From assembly GCA_963732335.1 (NCBI GenBank), contig CAVSZO010000063.1, forward strand, positions 310,001-374,000: 64,000 nucleotides of DNA. The letters run 5' to 3'. Positions 53,820-63,927 of this stretch are shown piece after piece. The first letter of the stretch is position 1. Each line of letters begins with the position of its first letter. The stretch comes from Desertimonas sp963732335 (GTDB taxonomy: Bacteria; Actinomycetota; Acidimicrobiia; Acidimicrobiales; Ilumatobacteraceae). The notes beneath the pieces are model-generated. The model worked only from the letters and a program-made list of their open reading frames with translations. It made no database searches and had not been told where the DNA came from. The translations under genes and the position numbers were made by a program.

Positions 53820-54437
53820 CTACGCGGCCTTGACGATGGCGATGTTGAAGTAGGGCGTGCCGAGCTTCTGCAGTATCGTTCCGAACAACGCCAGGTAGTG
53901 CTCCTGCCCGTACGCGTTGGCGATGCCACCGAGATCGAACAGGCTCTCGGGCGGCCAGCCGAGGTCGATGAGTAGGCCGGAGACAACCTCCTTGGCAGCG
54001 GTGTCGTCGCCGGAGAGGAACAGCGTCGTCGGAGCCGGAAGTGTGCTCGGGTCGGCGACGACAACGGCGCCGACGTGGTTGCCGGCCTTGACGACCTTGA
54101 CGCCTGGAAGAGTCTCCTGGATGAGGCGGCCGAGGCTGTCGTTCGGGATCGCGAGCGAGAAGTCGGGGTTGGTTGCGTTGGCGATGTCCCACAGCACGGT
54201 GCCGTCGAGGTTGTCGGCGCCGATCGACGTGAGCAGGGGGATCGTGTCGACGCCAGGCACTGCGTTGAGCACGACGTCGGCGCTGACGACGGCGTCCGCC
54301 GAGGCGACGACAGGCGCGGGGAGCCCGGCGCGGTTTGCCGGGTCGCGCGAGCCGAAGACGACGTCGTGACCGGCGCGCAGGAGGCCGGCGGCGAGGGTCT
54401 GGGCGACGCGGCCGGTTCCTAGGATGGCGATTCTCAT
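53820..54437 (-). CDS. NADP-binding F420-type reductase (NAD(P)-binding DUF of the F420_oxidored family)
   Basis: ATG 54437 follows GGAGAACATC. 205 residues: MRIAILGTGRVAQTLAAGLL (GxGxxA loop), DVVFGSRDP (R of SRDP binds NADP phosphate), SADVVLNAVPGVDTIPLL, GTVLWDIANATNPDF, VKVVKAGNHVGAVVV and LFLSGDDTAAKEVVSGLLID. This is the family of NADPH-dependent F420 reductases and related reductases. Divergent from a MarR regulator through an operator-containing gap, so probably repressed by it. Confidence 0.87.
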   Translation of the reverse strand: MRIAILGTGRVAQTLAAGLLRAGHDVVFGSRDPANRAGLPAPVVASADAVVSADVVLNAVPGVDTIPLLTSIGADNLDGTVLWDIANATNPDFSLAIPNDSLGRLIQETLPGVKVVKAGNHVGAVVVADPSTLPAPTTLFLSGDDTAAKEVVSGLLIDLGWPPESLFDLGGIANAYGQEHYLALFGTILQKLGTPYFNIAIVKAA

Positions 54438-54449
54438 GATGTTCTCCAT

Positions 54450-54526
54450 ATCGTTCGAATTGGAACTAGATCCAGGGTAGCTCAAATTCGAACGATCCGT
54501 CGCAGAATCTCTAGGATTCGAAGGAT
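54450..54526. promoter_or_regulatory. MarR operator region: inverted repeats around TTCGAA
   Basis: ATCGTTCGAAT (54450-54460) is exactly repeated inverted as ATTCGAACGAT (54486-54496). A third related site, ATTCGAAGGAT (54516-54526), covers the marR start codon. Positions lie between the two divergent start codons, as expected for a dual-acting repressor. Confidence 0.75.
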
Positions 54527-54971
54527 GGCGGCCTCGATCTCGCGCCAGGAGTTCCGCGCCTACGCGGCGCTCATCGCCAGCGCGACGCTGCTGCAGCGCG
54601 CCGTCGAGAGGAACCTGCGCGAGCAGGCCGACCTCACGCAGGTCCAGTTCGAGATCCTCATGAACCTTGCCAACGCGGGCGATTCCGGCATCCGCATGGC
54701 GCAACTCGCCGACGCGCTCATCGTCTCGCGTAGCGGACTCAGCTACCAGGTCGCCCAGCTCGAGTCGCGCGGCTGGATCACCCGCGAGCGCTCCGCCGAC
54801 GACGAACGCGGCGTCGTCGCACGCATCACGGCCAAGGGGGAACGGATCCGGCAGCGCGTGCTCGCCGGCCACACCGACATCGTGCGCAGCGCCTTCCTCG
54901 ACGCCTTCGAGCCCGGCGAGCTCACGACGCTCACCGCCGCCCTCGAACGCGTCGCCGGACGGCTCAGATAG
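54525..54971 (+). CDS. MarR-family transcriptional regulator
   Basis: 148 residues. LTQVQFEILMNLANAGDSGI, RMAQLADALIVSRSGLSYQV, AQLESRGWITRERSADDERG and VVARITAKGERIRQ form the winged-helix with the DxRG wing (DDERG). It most likely represses itself and the divergent reductase through the TTCGAA sites. The ligand is probably a phenolic or oxidised compound that the reductase handles, which is inference. Confidence 0.92.
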   Translation: MAASISRQEFRAYAALIASATLLQRAVERNLREQADLTQVQFEILMNLANAGDSGIRMAQLADALIVSRSGLSYQVAQLESRGWITRERSADDERGVVARITAKGERIRQRVLAGHTDIVRSAFLDAFEPGELTTLTAALERVAGRLR

Positions 54972-55157
54972 CCGGCTCCCTGAGCGATTCGGTCAGAAGC
55001 AGCCCGCGACCCACCGTGGATCGAGGCCACGCACGGCGAGGTCAACTGCCTGAACGGCCTGCTGGAGGGCAGGCCGCTTGTGTGACGTCGACGGCATGGA
55101 GACGTCGACAATGGCGGCAGCTTGCACTTACCAGTCTGTGGGCAGGGTGTTTGTAGC

Positions 55158-55652
55158 GTGAGCCTTGTGGGCCAGGACGGGTGGGAGCCACGGCTGGCGT
55201 CGGTGGATGACGCCGACGAGGTCGCTCGGCTACTGGATGACTTCAACATCGAGTTCGATACGCCGTCGCCGGGGGTCGAGGTGCTCGCCACCAGGCTGCG
55301 TCGGCTACTGGCTGGCGATGAGACGTTCGCCATCGTCGCCGGATCACCGGCGGTTTCAGTGGCGCTCATCACGTTGCGACCGAACGTGTGGTACGCCGGC
55401 AGGGTTGCGCTGCTCGACGAGCTGTACGTCGCGCCCGACCTGCGCGGGCGCGGCATCGGCTCGGCCATCGTCGCCGCGTTGTTGTCGATCTCGCGGGCGC
55501 GACATGTCGATCTGATCGAAATCAACGTCGACGAGGGCGACGTTGACGCTCAGCGCTTCTACCAGCGTCACGGGTTCTCCGCGACGGAACCCGGCGCGAC
55601 CGAACGCGCCTTCTACTTCTCTCAGGAGCTCAGACCAGTCGGCGGCGATTGA
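55158..55652 (+). CDS. GNAT-family N-acetyltransferase
   Basis: 164 residues from GTG 55158 (GTG 55167 possible). PRLASVDDADEVARLLDDFN, VALLDELYVAPDLRGRGIGS (acetyl-CoA loop), HVDLIEINVDEGDVDAQRFY, QRHGFSATE. A single compact GNAT typical of actinobacteria with unknown substrate. Confidence 0.9.
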   Translation: MSLVGQDGWEPRLASVDDADEVARLLDDFNIEFDTPSPGVEVLATRLRRLLAGDETFAIVAGSPAVSVALITLRPNVWYAGRVALLDELYVAPDLRGRGIGSAIVAALLSISRARHVDLIEINVDEGDVDAQRFYQRHGFSATEPGATERAFYFSQELRPVGGD

Positions 55653-55849
55653 CGGCACCGATGTCGCCACGACGGTTGACACGATGCCGAGCAGTCCGTT
55701 CAGTTAGCGAGGCGGTGAGGTCGTGGCGATCGACGACACATTGGGCGGCAAGCGTGGCGGCCGGCCCGTCGCCGCCCGCGGTTCAAGGCGTTGCGCTGTG
55801 CGGCAATCGAGTCTCGGACGGGGTTGCGTATGCGCCAGGCTTGGTGGCG

Positions 55850-56257
55850 ATGACTTCACGGATCTCGCACACCTCGGTCGACGCCCACAACGCCTATCAA
55901 CAGTCCGTGTGGTGGTGCCAGGTACTGGGCTTCGCCGACGACCCGCAGGACCCCAACCGGCCCGGAGACGAAGAGTGCATGATTTTCTCACCCGACGGCC
56001 GGACCCGCGTGCTGTTCATCGAAGTGCCGGACGACAAGGCGGTGAAGAACCGGGTCCACTTCGACGTGTCCCCGACCGACCGCACACGTGACGAGGAGTT
56101 CGAGCGGCTGCGCGAGCTGGGTGCCACCGAGCTCGCCGACTATCGCGATCCGGACGGCAGCGGCTGGGTGACGATGGCCGATCCGGAGGGTAACGAGTTC
56201 TGCGTGCTGCGTAGCGACGCCGAGCGGCCGGACCCGTACGCCCACTTGGTGGTCTGA
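55850..56257 (+). CDS. VOC/glyoxalase-like protein
   Basis: 135 residues from ATG 55850. SHTSVDAHNAYQQSVWWCQV, GFADDPQDPNRPGDEECM, VHFDVSPTDRTRDEEFERLR and GWVTMADPEGNEFCVLRSDA follow the actinobacterial glyoxalase-superfamily subgroup with DPEGNEFCVL. Metal binding is likely, function unknown. Confidence 0.9.
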   Translation: MTSRISHTSVDAHNAYQQSVWWCQVLGFADDPQDPNRPGDEECMIFSPDGRTRVLFIEVPDDKAVKNRVHFDVSPTDRTRDEEFERLRELGATELADYRDPDGSGWVTMADPEGNEFCVLRSDAERPDPYAHLVV

Positions 56258-56381
56258 CGCGATCGAGACCGCTGAGCGGAAGGAGTTCGTGTCCACTCAG
56301 TGCCAGAGTTGCTTGTCGATTGGGTGAGCGGGTGGAATCTTGTCGAGTCCCCCCGGCATCGAAGTCGCGAGGAGTTGCCGT

Positions 56382-56789
56382 ATGGATGCACCGCTGCTGT
56401 GCAAGGTTGACGCCGTGACCGTTGCCGTGCCCGATCTCGATTCGGGGCTCGAGTTCTACTCAGTTCAGCTCCGTCATCGGCTGCTGTGGCGCAACGACGA
56501 CATCGGCCAGGCTGCCGTGGCGCTGCGCGACAGCGACACCGAGATCGTGCTCACGACCCGTCAGGGTTACGAGCCGAACTGGCTTGTCGAGGACGTCGCC
56601 GAGGCCGCAGCGCTGTTCGAGGCTGCGGGCGGACGCGTCCTCTCGCCAGCCCTCGACATCCCGGTTGGTCGCGTTTCCGTCGTCACCGACCCGTTTGACA
56701 ACGTGCTCGTGTTGGTGGACCTGTCGAAGGGCCGCTACCGGACGGCCAACGACGGCACGGTCACCGGAGTCGCCGACCAAGGACCGTGA
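56382..56789 (+). CDS. VOC/glyoxalase-like protein (source of the fragment at 35205)
   Basis: 135 residues from ATG 56382 (CGAGGAGTTGCCGT upstream). DAVTVAVPDLDSGLEFYSVQ, HRLLWRNDDIGQAAVALRDS, LVEDVAEAAALFEAAGGRVL and RVSVVTDPFDNVLVLVDLSK make the full beta-alpha-beta-beta-beta pair. A 193-bp central part is duplicated at 35205-35397. Substrate unknown. Confidence 0.9.
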   Translation: MDAPLLCKVDAVTVAVPDLDSGLEFYSVQLRHRLLWRNDDIGQAAVALRDSDTEIVLTTRQGYEPNWLVEDVAEAAALFEAAGGRVLSPALDIPVGRVSVVTDPFDNVLVLVDLSKGRYRTANDGTVTGVADQGP

Positions 56790-56915
56790 ATTCCCGGCCT
56801 TGGACGACCGCCGACCCCGCACGGCGGACCTACCCGTTTCCCGACAGCCACCAACCCGAACCAACACTGCGCCTTGACCAGTCGGTGGCCCCTCCGCCCA
56901 CTTGCCGTGTCCTGC

Positions 56916-57932
56916 CTACCCAACATCGCGAGAGCGCTGCTCGATGCCGGGTGCGCCGTAGGGGTAGTCGGCGACGAACGGGGCGCTCGCGTCGGTGAGC
57001 AGCTCGGTCTCGTTGTCGGACAGGTGCATCCCGGCGGCGCCGAGGTTGTCGTCGAGCTGGGCCACGGTGCGGGCGCCGAGGATCACCGACGTGACGGAAG
57101 GGCGGTCGGCGACCCAGGCGAGCGCGACCCGCGACATCGGCACGCCGCGGGCCTCGGCGACCTCGCGGACGGCGTCGATGATCCGCCACGTGCGCTCCTG
57201 CGCGTTACGGGGGCCGTACGCCTCCACCCCGCGGTCCGGGTCCTCGCCGAGGCGGGTCGCACCGACCGGAGGCTCGTCGCGGGTGTATTTGCCGGTCAGC
57301 CAACCACCGGCGAGCGGAGACCAGGGCAGGATCCCGATGCCCTCATTGCGGCACACGTCGACAATCTCCAACTCGATGTCGCGGACGAGCAGGTTGTACT
57401 GCGGCTGCAGCGTCACGATCGGCGCGGCCTCGCCCGCCAGAAGCACGGCCTTCTGAAGCTGCCAGCCGACGAAGTTGCTCACACCGGCGTAGCGGATCTT
57501 GCCGGCGCGCACGGCGTCGTCGAGAAAGCCAAGCGTCTCCTCGATCGGCGTCAAAGGGTCCCAGGCGTGAGCCTGGTAGAGGTCGACGGCGTCGACGCCG
57601 AGGCGGCGCAGGCTCGCGTCGAGGGCCCGGCCGAGGTGCGTGCGGGACAGGCCGGCATCGTTCGGTCGGTCGCCCATCGGAAAGCGGCCCTTGGTGGCAA
57701 TCACCAGTTGGTCCCGCATACCCGACCGGGTCGCTAGCCACCGGCCGATGATCTCCTCGGAGTGCCCGCCGGAGTACACGTCGGCAGAGTCGATGAAGTT
57801 CCCGCCGCGCTCGACGAACAGATCGAGCTGCCCGTGCGCTGTCTTCTCGTCGCTCTCGTGGCCGAACGTCATGGTGCCCAAGCACTGCGCGGACACGATC
57901 GTGCCCGTGCTACCCAGGTTGCGGTACTCCAT
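56916..57932 (-). CDS. Aldo/keto reductase
   Basis: 338 residues from ATG 57932 (MEYRNLGSTGTIVSAQCLGT). NFIDSADVYSGGHSEEIIGR contains the catalytic Asp and Tyr, LVIATKGRFPMGD the Lys, and VDLYQAHAWD the active-site His. IVTLQPQYNLLVRDIELEIV and GILPWSPLAGGWLTGKYTRD follow, with AWVADRPSVTSVILGARTVA for NADPH binding. It begins 48 bp after the mannosidase stop on the same strand, so it may be the last gene of the sugar operon, reducing a sugar or aldehyde. Confidence 0.92.
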   Translation of the reverse strand: MEYRNLGSTGTIVSAQCLGTMTFGHESDEKTAHGQLDLFVERGGNFIDSADVYSGGHSEEIIGRWLATRSGMRDQLVIATKGRFPMGDRPNDAGLSRTHLGRALDASLRRLGVDAVDLYQAHAWDPLTPIEETLGFLDDAVRAGKIRYAGVSNFVGWQLQKAVLLAGEAAPIVTLQPQYNLLVRDIELEIVDVCRNEGIGILPWSPLAGGWLTGKYTRDEPPVGATRLGEDPDRGVEAYGPRNAQERTWRIIDAVREVAEARGVPMSRVALAWVADRPSVTSVILGARTVAQLDDNLGAAGMHLSDNETELLTDASAPFVADYPYGAPGIEQRSRDVG

Positions 57933-57979
57933 GCCGTTCGAACTTAGCCGCGGGCCGTAGCGCTCTCCCGCTGGCGACG

Positions 57980-60900
57980 TCACGCCGGAATGAGACGCAG
58001 TGTCACGATCTGATACGGCGTGACCTCGAACCCGACCACGTTGGCGTCAAGCGAGCAGCTCTCGCCTACGAGCGGTTGTTCGAGAATGTCGCACCGTTCG
58101 GCGTGAGTAATCGGGAAACCGGCGGTCAGCGCCACCCGACCTCGGCAGCGGTGGTGCTCGTACAGCCTGACGATGATGCCGTTCCCGTCCTCGGCCTGCT
58201 TCACGGTCTCGATCACGACGTTGGGTTGGTCGACGGCAACAAGGGGGGCAAGCGCCGGAGCGTCGGCACACGCATCGCGCCCTGTCACCGGACGGACGAT
58301 CACCTCGTCGTTGAGGTGGTAGGCGGCTGCCACCGTGCCGTTGCGCCAGTCACCAGCGTGGCTGAACAGGCTGTACGTGAAGTCGTGTCGACCGCGGTCG
58401 GCGTCGGGATCCGGTGACGTCGTCGAGCGCAGCAACGTGAGACGAAGCACGTCGGCCTTGACGTCGTGGCCGTACTTGCAGTCGTTCAACAGGCTCACGC
58501 CGTAGTCCCCCTCGCTGAGATCGACCCACTTGTGAGCGCATGTCTCGAGCTGTGCCCAGTCCCACGACGAGTTCGTGTGCGTGCTGCGCGCCACGTTGCC
58601 CCACTGGATCTCATGCGTGGCGAACTGGGCGAGCACGCCGACCGGGAAGGCGACCTTGAGCATCGTGTGGCGTTCCTGCCAATCGACAGACGTCACGAAG
58701 TCGATGCGGCGATCGCCGCGACACAGACGGACTCGTTGGGTGATCGTGCTCGCACCGAGACGGCGGCGGAATTCGATCGATGCCCGCACTGGCCCATCCT
58801 CGATGATCGTGGCGCTCTCAACCGGCTCGGCCGGCCACTGCCGGTCGTTGATGAACAGGTCGATGTTCCAGGCGTCGAACTCGACTGGCCGGTCCTCGAA
58901 GGCTTGGAACACGTTGGCCGGGCGATCCGGCCTGACAACTTCCCGATCGTGCTCCTTGTCAAGGAGCCGGGTGATCTCTCCACCGTCCGACAGCTCGACG
59001 CGCAGCATCTCGTTCTCCAACACGAAGCCGTCGTCGGCCGTGCTCGCCCGGACGAGTCCTGGGTCGACGTCCCAGCCCACCGACTCGGACCGAGGCGACC
59101 AGGCCCCCTCCTGCGACGGTGCGGTCCGGCGCTCGCCGATCTCGACGACACCGAACGCACCTACCTCGATCTCGACGAGGGTTCCACCGTCGATCTCCTG
59201 ATGCGCCAGTTCGAAGCCGCTGCGGACGTCTACGTAGGAGGTCCCGCTCGCTGGTGTAGTGGGGATCGTGGCGCGCAGCCGGCCACCGAATGCGGTGGGA
59301 TTGATCGCCACGTGGCGGGTGTCAGCCGGCCACAGGAGCGACAACGCGGCCACTGCATCATCGATGACCTGGCCGGCGATCGAAGCGATCCTGGCGTGAT
59401 CCTTGGCGGCGTCGACATAGACCTCGGCGATCGACGAGCCGGGGAGGATGTCGTGGAACTGGTTGAGGCACAGCAGCTTCCACGCCTCGTCGAGCCGTTC
59501 GGCGGGATAGTCGATCGCAGTAGCAACCGTTGCCCAGGCGGCGAGCAGTTCGGCGTCGTGCAGGGCGATCTCGCAGCGGCGGTTCGCTCGTTTCACGTCC
59601 CCGTGGGTCGTGTAGGTGCCCTGGTGGTATTCGAGGTAGAGCTCCCCGTTCCACGTCGGAAGGCGTGTCCCGCAGCGTCGATCGAGCTCCTCGAAGAAGT
59701 CCACGGCTCGGCCGCGCGCCGACCCGCGGCGTACCGGGAAAGTCGGCCATCACGGCGAGGTTCTCGACCATCTCGCGAGTTGGACCACCACCACCATCTC
59801 CCCAGCCGTACGACATCAACACTGGGGCGGTCTCTCCTGCGGCGGCGGCGTCGCTGTGCAGGTAGTTCTTCCACGTGCCGAACACATCGGCAGGCCAGGC
59901 CAAGGCGTTGTAGGTGTTCCAGTGCACGTCCTCGGTGGACGGCGTCGGGCTGAAGTGGGTGAGCACCCTGGTTCCGTCCAGGCCCTGCCACCAGAACGAG
60001 TCGTACGGCAGCCGGTTGTAGAGGTTCCAGCTGATTTTCGTGGTGAAGAAGAACTCGAGCCCGGCCGACTTGATGAGTTGGGGAAGCTGCCAGGAGTATC
60101 CGAAAACGTCGGGGAGCCACAGGACCGGAGAGTCGACGCCGAAGTGCTCACGAAAGAACGTGCGTCCGAGCATGAATTGGCGGACGAGCGCCTCGGCGCC
60201 GGTGATGTTGCAGTCGGCTTCGACCCACATGCCACCGATCGGCTCCCAGCGACCTTCGGCGACTCGCTTCTTGATCGATTCGAAGAGGTCGGGGTAGTCG
60301 GCCTGCACGTAGCTGTACAGCTGCGGCTGGCTCTGCGTGAAGCAGAAGTCGGAGAACTCGTCCATCAGACGTAGCGCGTTGTGGAAGGTCCTGCCTGCCT
60401 TGCGACGTGTCTGGGCGACCGTCCACAGCCACGCCACGTCGATGTGGGCGTGCCCTGAAGCGGTGATGTCGACGTTGGCGGCCGGCCCACACGCTGCGAT
60501 CGCCTTCCGAGCGACGCGCAACGCTTCCGGCACGCTGGCGTAGAAGTCCTGTCCGAGGGGCTCTCTCGTGTCGAGCACGAGGACTGCCTCATCGAGGGCG
60601 GCCAGCAGACCCGTGCGGATCGGGTCGACGTCGTCGAGCTCCTCGACCACGCCGAGCGCGACGCGAGTCAATGCGTGCAGGTCCCTGGTCGGTTGATCGA
60701 TCTGAACGACCGAGCAGGTGCCCATCACGAGCGGTGTGATCTGTTCGATCGTGACGCTCGAACCGGCCGTGGTTCCGCCCGTCCAACCGTGCAACGTCAG
60801 CTCGTGGCTGCGCCCGTCACACCAGCGGTCGGGCAAACGAATCTCGTGGTGGTGACGGTCGCAGCTGGCGTACGGCTCCCCATCGATGTAGACCAGCGCC

Positions 60901-61213
60901 TCCGGGTGGCTGAAGTCGCCGGCGATGCCAATCGGCAGATGCAGGGCGATCGGGTCATCCGCCATCCAGTCGGTCGGCACGGAGAACCGGCTGCGGAGCA
61001 CGAAGTCGAGTCGTGGTCGGCCCCACGGTAGTTCCCCACGGGAATCGTGACGAATCGCTCGTCGATCGGCTCGTCGATCGGCGGCTCGGCCGGGGACTCG
61101 AGGGCGCGGAATTGGAACGGTTCGATCGGCGCTTGGCGGGCGTAGACCTTTTGCTCGATGAGGCTGAGGCGGGTGCGCACCTTGGCGATCGTGCGGCGGG
61201 CTTGATGGTTCAT
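57980..61213 (-). CDS. GH38 alpha-mannosidase (two frameshifts)
   Basis: About 1,070 residues if frames are joined. From ATG 61213 (GTG 61222 overlaps the dioxygenase stop) the N-terminus MNHQARRTIAKVRTRLSLIE leads to a slip near 61015. The catalytic domain follows: SGHAHIDVAWLWTVAQTRRK (zinc His/Asp), GMWVEADCNITGAEALVRQF, and WLPDVFGYSWQLPQLIKSAG with the nucleophile Asp. It slips again near 59720, then LLCLNQFHDILPGSSIAEVY and the beta-sandwich C-terminal domains. GH38 enzymes release alpha-mannose from glycans or mannosides, and no signal peptide is seen, so substrate is imported first. Part of the ABC operon. Confidence 0.9.
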
Positions 61214-61222
61214 TCGCGTCAC

Positions 61223-62099
61223 TCAGTTCTGGAAGCCCATGTGGCGTTCCGGGTCGAAGGTCGGAACCGGTAGGTACTCATTGACCCCGGGGACCGCGTT
61301 GCCGCGGAGCAGGAACGCCGTAGACATCTCGGCATCGAGAATCCGCGTCGTCGTCGGGATGTAGCGGATCGTCAGACCGCGACGCCACGAGGTCGACGTG
61401 TTCGGATCGGAGCCGTGGACGATGTTCGGATGGTGCACCGACACGTCGCCGGGCGCCAGCTCTAGCGCAACGGCATCGCGCTTCGTCGACGGCGACGGGG
61501 ACCTCGAGGGGCAGCACTTCATCACGATTGGTCGGCACCATGTCCATCAGGCGAGCGGTATGCGAGCCGGGGACGAGTTTCATGCACCCGTTGGCCCGCG
61601 TCGAATCACTCACGGCCAGCCACAAGGACACAACGTTCATCGGCTCGAGTGGCCAGTACCCGCCGTCCTGGTGCCATGGCACCGCCCGTCCCACTCCCGG
61701 CTCCTTGCAGATGTAGTGGGTGGCGAACAGGGCGATGTCCGGGCCGGTGAAGATCTCGGCGATGTCGACGAGGCGCGGGTCGGACACCAGGCGGTACCAG
61801 AACGGGTCGTCGCGCGCCAGCTGGTGGCCGAGCTCGTCGGCGCGTAGCTCGGGATGACGCTCGAGCAGCCAATCGACATGGCGGTTCGCGTCGGCGACCA
61901 GCGCGGCGTCGAGGACGTCCCGGAACACCACGAATCCGGTCTCGGCGTACTCGCTCCTGATGTCGTCTGTAGAGCGGTTCACGTCCTGCTCAACCGATGG
62001 GTGCTTGCCTGACCGTTCCGTCCGGTAGGCACCCATCGGTTCTGGGTGCCGGCCGACCGGTGCTGTTGCCGAGCGTTCACGGACGACGGTCGCCGACAT
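61223..62099 (-). CDS. Phytanoyl-CoA dioxygenase (PhyH) family protein (one frameshift)
   Basis: From ATG 62099, about 291 residues. AETGFVVFRDVLDAALVADA, WHQDGGYWPLEPMNVVSLWL (HxD iron ligands) and NGCMKLVPGSHTARLMDM follow. A slip at about 61482 (VAVDEARC) leads to RDAVALELAPGDVSVHHPNI, VHGSDPNTSTSWRRGLTIRY (distal His and 2-oxoglutarate Arg). Removing one G restores the frame. Iron/2-oxoglutarate oxygenases of this family hydroxylate diverse substrates. Sitting between permease and mannosidase, this one may act on a glycoside aglycone or modified sugar, which is inference. Confidence 0.87.
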
Positions 62100-62103
62100 C
62101 GTC

Positions 62104-62911
62104 ACTTGACGCTTCCCTGCAGCATCCCCTGGACGAACCATTTCTGGAAGATGAGGAAGAAGATCAGTGGCGGCACGATCGCCACGAGACCGGCGGCGTT
62201 CATCCCGCCGTAGTTGGTGCCGAAGGCCTTCGATGAACCCGAGCAGCCGGGCCGGCACGACCTGCACCTCGGCCGAGGACGTGAAGGCGAACGAATAGAG
62301 ATAGTTGTTCCACGAGTTGATCAAGGCGAAGATGGCCACGGCGATGAGCCCCGGCGCGGACAGTGGCAGGATGACGCGGTACAGGGCTTGCAGCCGCGTC
62401 GCGCCGTCGAGGCGGGCCGCATCGTCGAGCTCGCTGGGGATCTGCATGAAGAAACCTCGCAGCATCCAGATCGCGAACGGCAGCGTGAACACCGTGTTGC
62501 CGATCACCACAGCGGTGAGGGTGTTGAGCAAGTGCAACGTACGCATGAACAGGATCAGCGGGACGAGGACAGCGATCGAAGGAACCAGCGGCAACAGGAA
62601 GACCAGCAGCGTGAGGCGCTTGCCGGGGAACTCGAAAGCGCGCCAGTGCGTATCCAGCAGTCACCGACAACGGGAGCACCAAGGCCGTCGACCAGAAGGA
62701 CACGATCAACGAGTTCTTCACGTTGCGCATGAAACCATTGGTGCTCGAAGAGGAAGTCGAAGTTGTCCCAGGTGAACTGTCGTGGCCAGAACCCACGGAA
62801 CCCCGATGGCGACACGGCGGTGCGGAAACTCCAGTAGAGGGGGAAGACGACGAACACCGTGACGAACGCAACGCCGAGGACGTTGAACAGCAGGTGCGGG
62901 CGTTTCATCAT
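62104..62911 (-). CDS. ABC sugar transporter permease, MalG type (three frameshifts)
   Basis: ATG 62911 overlaps the stop of the other permease (ATGA). MMKRPHLLFNVLGVAFVTVF, VVFPLYWSFRTAV forms helix 1. The chain then passes through slips near 62735 (CAC-AAT with extra C), 62636 (TTC read as TTTC) and 62225 (GGCTTC read as GGCCTTC). These reconnect NVKNSLIVSFWSTALVLPLS, SELDDAARLDGATRLQALYR (EAA-like loop D-x-A-x-x-D-G) and NAAGLVAIVPPLIFFLIFQK, WFVQGMLQGSVK. All three are one-base insertions in short runs, so the gene is probably intact in nature. Inner-membrane partner of the MalF-type permease. Confidence 0.88.
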
Positions 62912-63849
62912 TTGGTCCTATCTCTGCCGAGCAGCAGTGCCAGGGCAGCGAGAAACGCCACCGATACGACCACGAGGGCGACACCGATCGCCGCGCCGCG
63001 ACCGATGTTGCCACTCTGGAACGCCTCCTTGAGGATGCGCACCCCCATCACCTCTGTGGCAGTGCCGGGGCCGCCGCCAGTGAGCCCGAACGCGCCTTCG
63101 GCATCGTGCAGGCTGAACACGGCGATGGCACCGACGCCGGCCAACAGTGGGGCCCTGGTCAGGGGCAGGGTGATCCGCCGAAACTGTTGCCAGCGACCGG
63201 CACCGTCGACCTGCGCAGCCTCGTACACCTGCGGATCGATCGACGACATCCCGGCAGCGAGCAAGAGCATGATCAGGGGAAAGCTGCGCCATGCGGCGTG
63301 GGCGATCAGGACGGTCATCGCTCCGTTGGCGGTCGTCGTCGGGTAGATCTTTTCACCGCCGTTGAAGAAGGCGATGACGTCGATCACCGGCCCGTCGAAC
63401 GGGTTCAGCAGTGTCTTGGCCATCAGCGCCGTGACGATCGGCGCGAGTACCCATGGGATCAGCAGAAACGTGCGGAGCAGGCCGGAACCGCGCATTCCAG
63501 CGGTCACGAGCAGCGCTCCGAAGTACGCGACTGGCACCGAGATGAGCAGGTTGCCGACCACGTAGATCAGCGTGTACTTGACGTTGTCGCGGAACCGCTC
63601 CTCGCCGAGCAACGACCTGAAGTTCTCCAGTCCGGTGAACTCGTTGGTGACTCCGATCTTGTAGTCGAACGTGCTCCAGTAGAAGAGGTAGAGGAACGGC
63701 AGCACCAGGAAGGCGAGCAACAACAGCAAGGACGGTGCCAGCAACGTGTAGGGGAACCAGTGTGGGCTCCACTGGCGCACCACGACTCGCTCTTGGCGCG
63801 CACCGCTGGCTGGCCATCCCGCTTGCTCGATGGCGTGCTCTCGGGTCAT
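62908..63849 (-). CDS. ABC sugar transporter permease, MalF/UgpA type
   Basis: 313 residues from ATG 63849. An upstream ATG at 63909 would lie inside a perfect hairpin and is less likely. Six helices, starting PYTLLAPSLLLLLAFLVLPF, then FRDNVKYTLIYVVGNLLISV and FLLIPWVLAPIVTALMAKTL. The EAA loop YEAAQVDGAGRWQQFRRITL contacts the ATPase. It forms the membrane channel with the downstream MalG-type permease. The ATPase subunit is not in the window. Confidence 0.92.
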   Translation of the reverse strand: MTREHAIEQAGWPASGARQERVVVRQWSPHWFPYTLLAPSLLLLLAFLVLPFLYLFYWSTFDYKIGVTNEFTGLENFRSLLGEERFRDNVKYTLIYVVGNLLISVPVAYFGALLVTAGMRGSGLLRTFLLIPWVLAPIVTALMAKTLLNPFDGPVIDVIAFFNGGEKIYPTTTANGAMTVLIAHAAWRSFPLIMLLLAAGMSSIDPQVYEAAQVDGAGRWQQFRRITLPLTRAPLLAGVGAIAVFSLHDAEGAFGLTGGGPGTATEVMGVRILKEAFQSGNIGRGAAIGVALVVVSVAFLAALALLLGRDRTK

Positions 63850-63881
63850 CTCACGCTCGATTTCCGACACCGCCCGGTTCC

Positions 63882-63907
63882 GGAGGCCGGGCGTCTGCCC
63901 GGCCTCC
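63882..63907 (-). promoter_or_regulatory. Intercistronic hairpin between solute-binding protein and permease genes
   Basis: GGAGGCCGGGC and GCCCGGCCTCC, perfectly complementary around a four-base loop (11-bp stem), 20 bp downstream of the solute-binding protein stop. No T-tract. Such hairpins stabilise the upstream message so that the binding protein is made in excess over the permeases. Confidence 0.7.
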
Positions 63908-63927
63908 ATGACGTCCCGGTGGTCGTC

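Noticed and set aside
55723..55800. Forward frame AIDDTLGGKRGGRPVAARG as a transposase DDE remnant
   Set aside because: Only a short AIDDT-like stretch; no further catalytic motifs, inverted repeats or flanking duplication.
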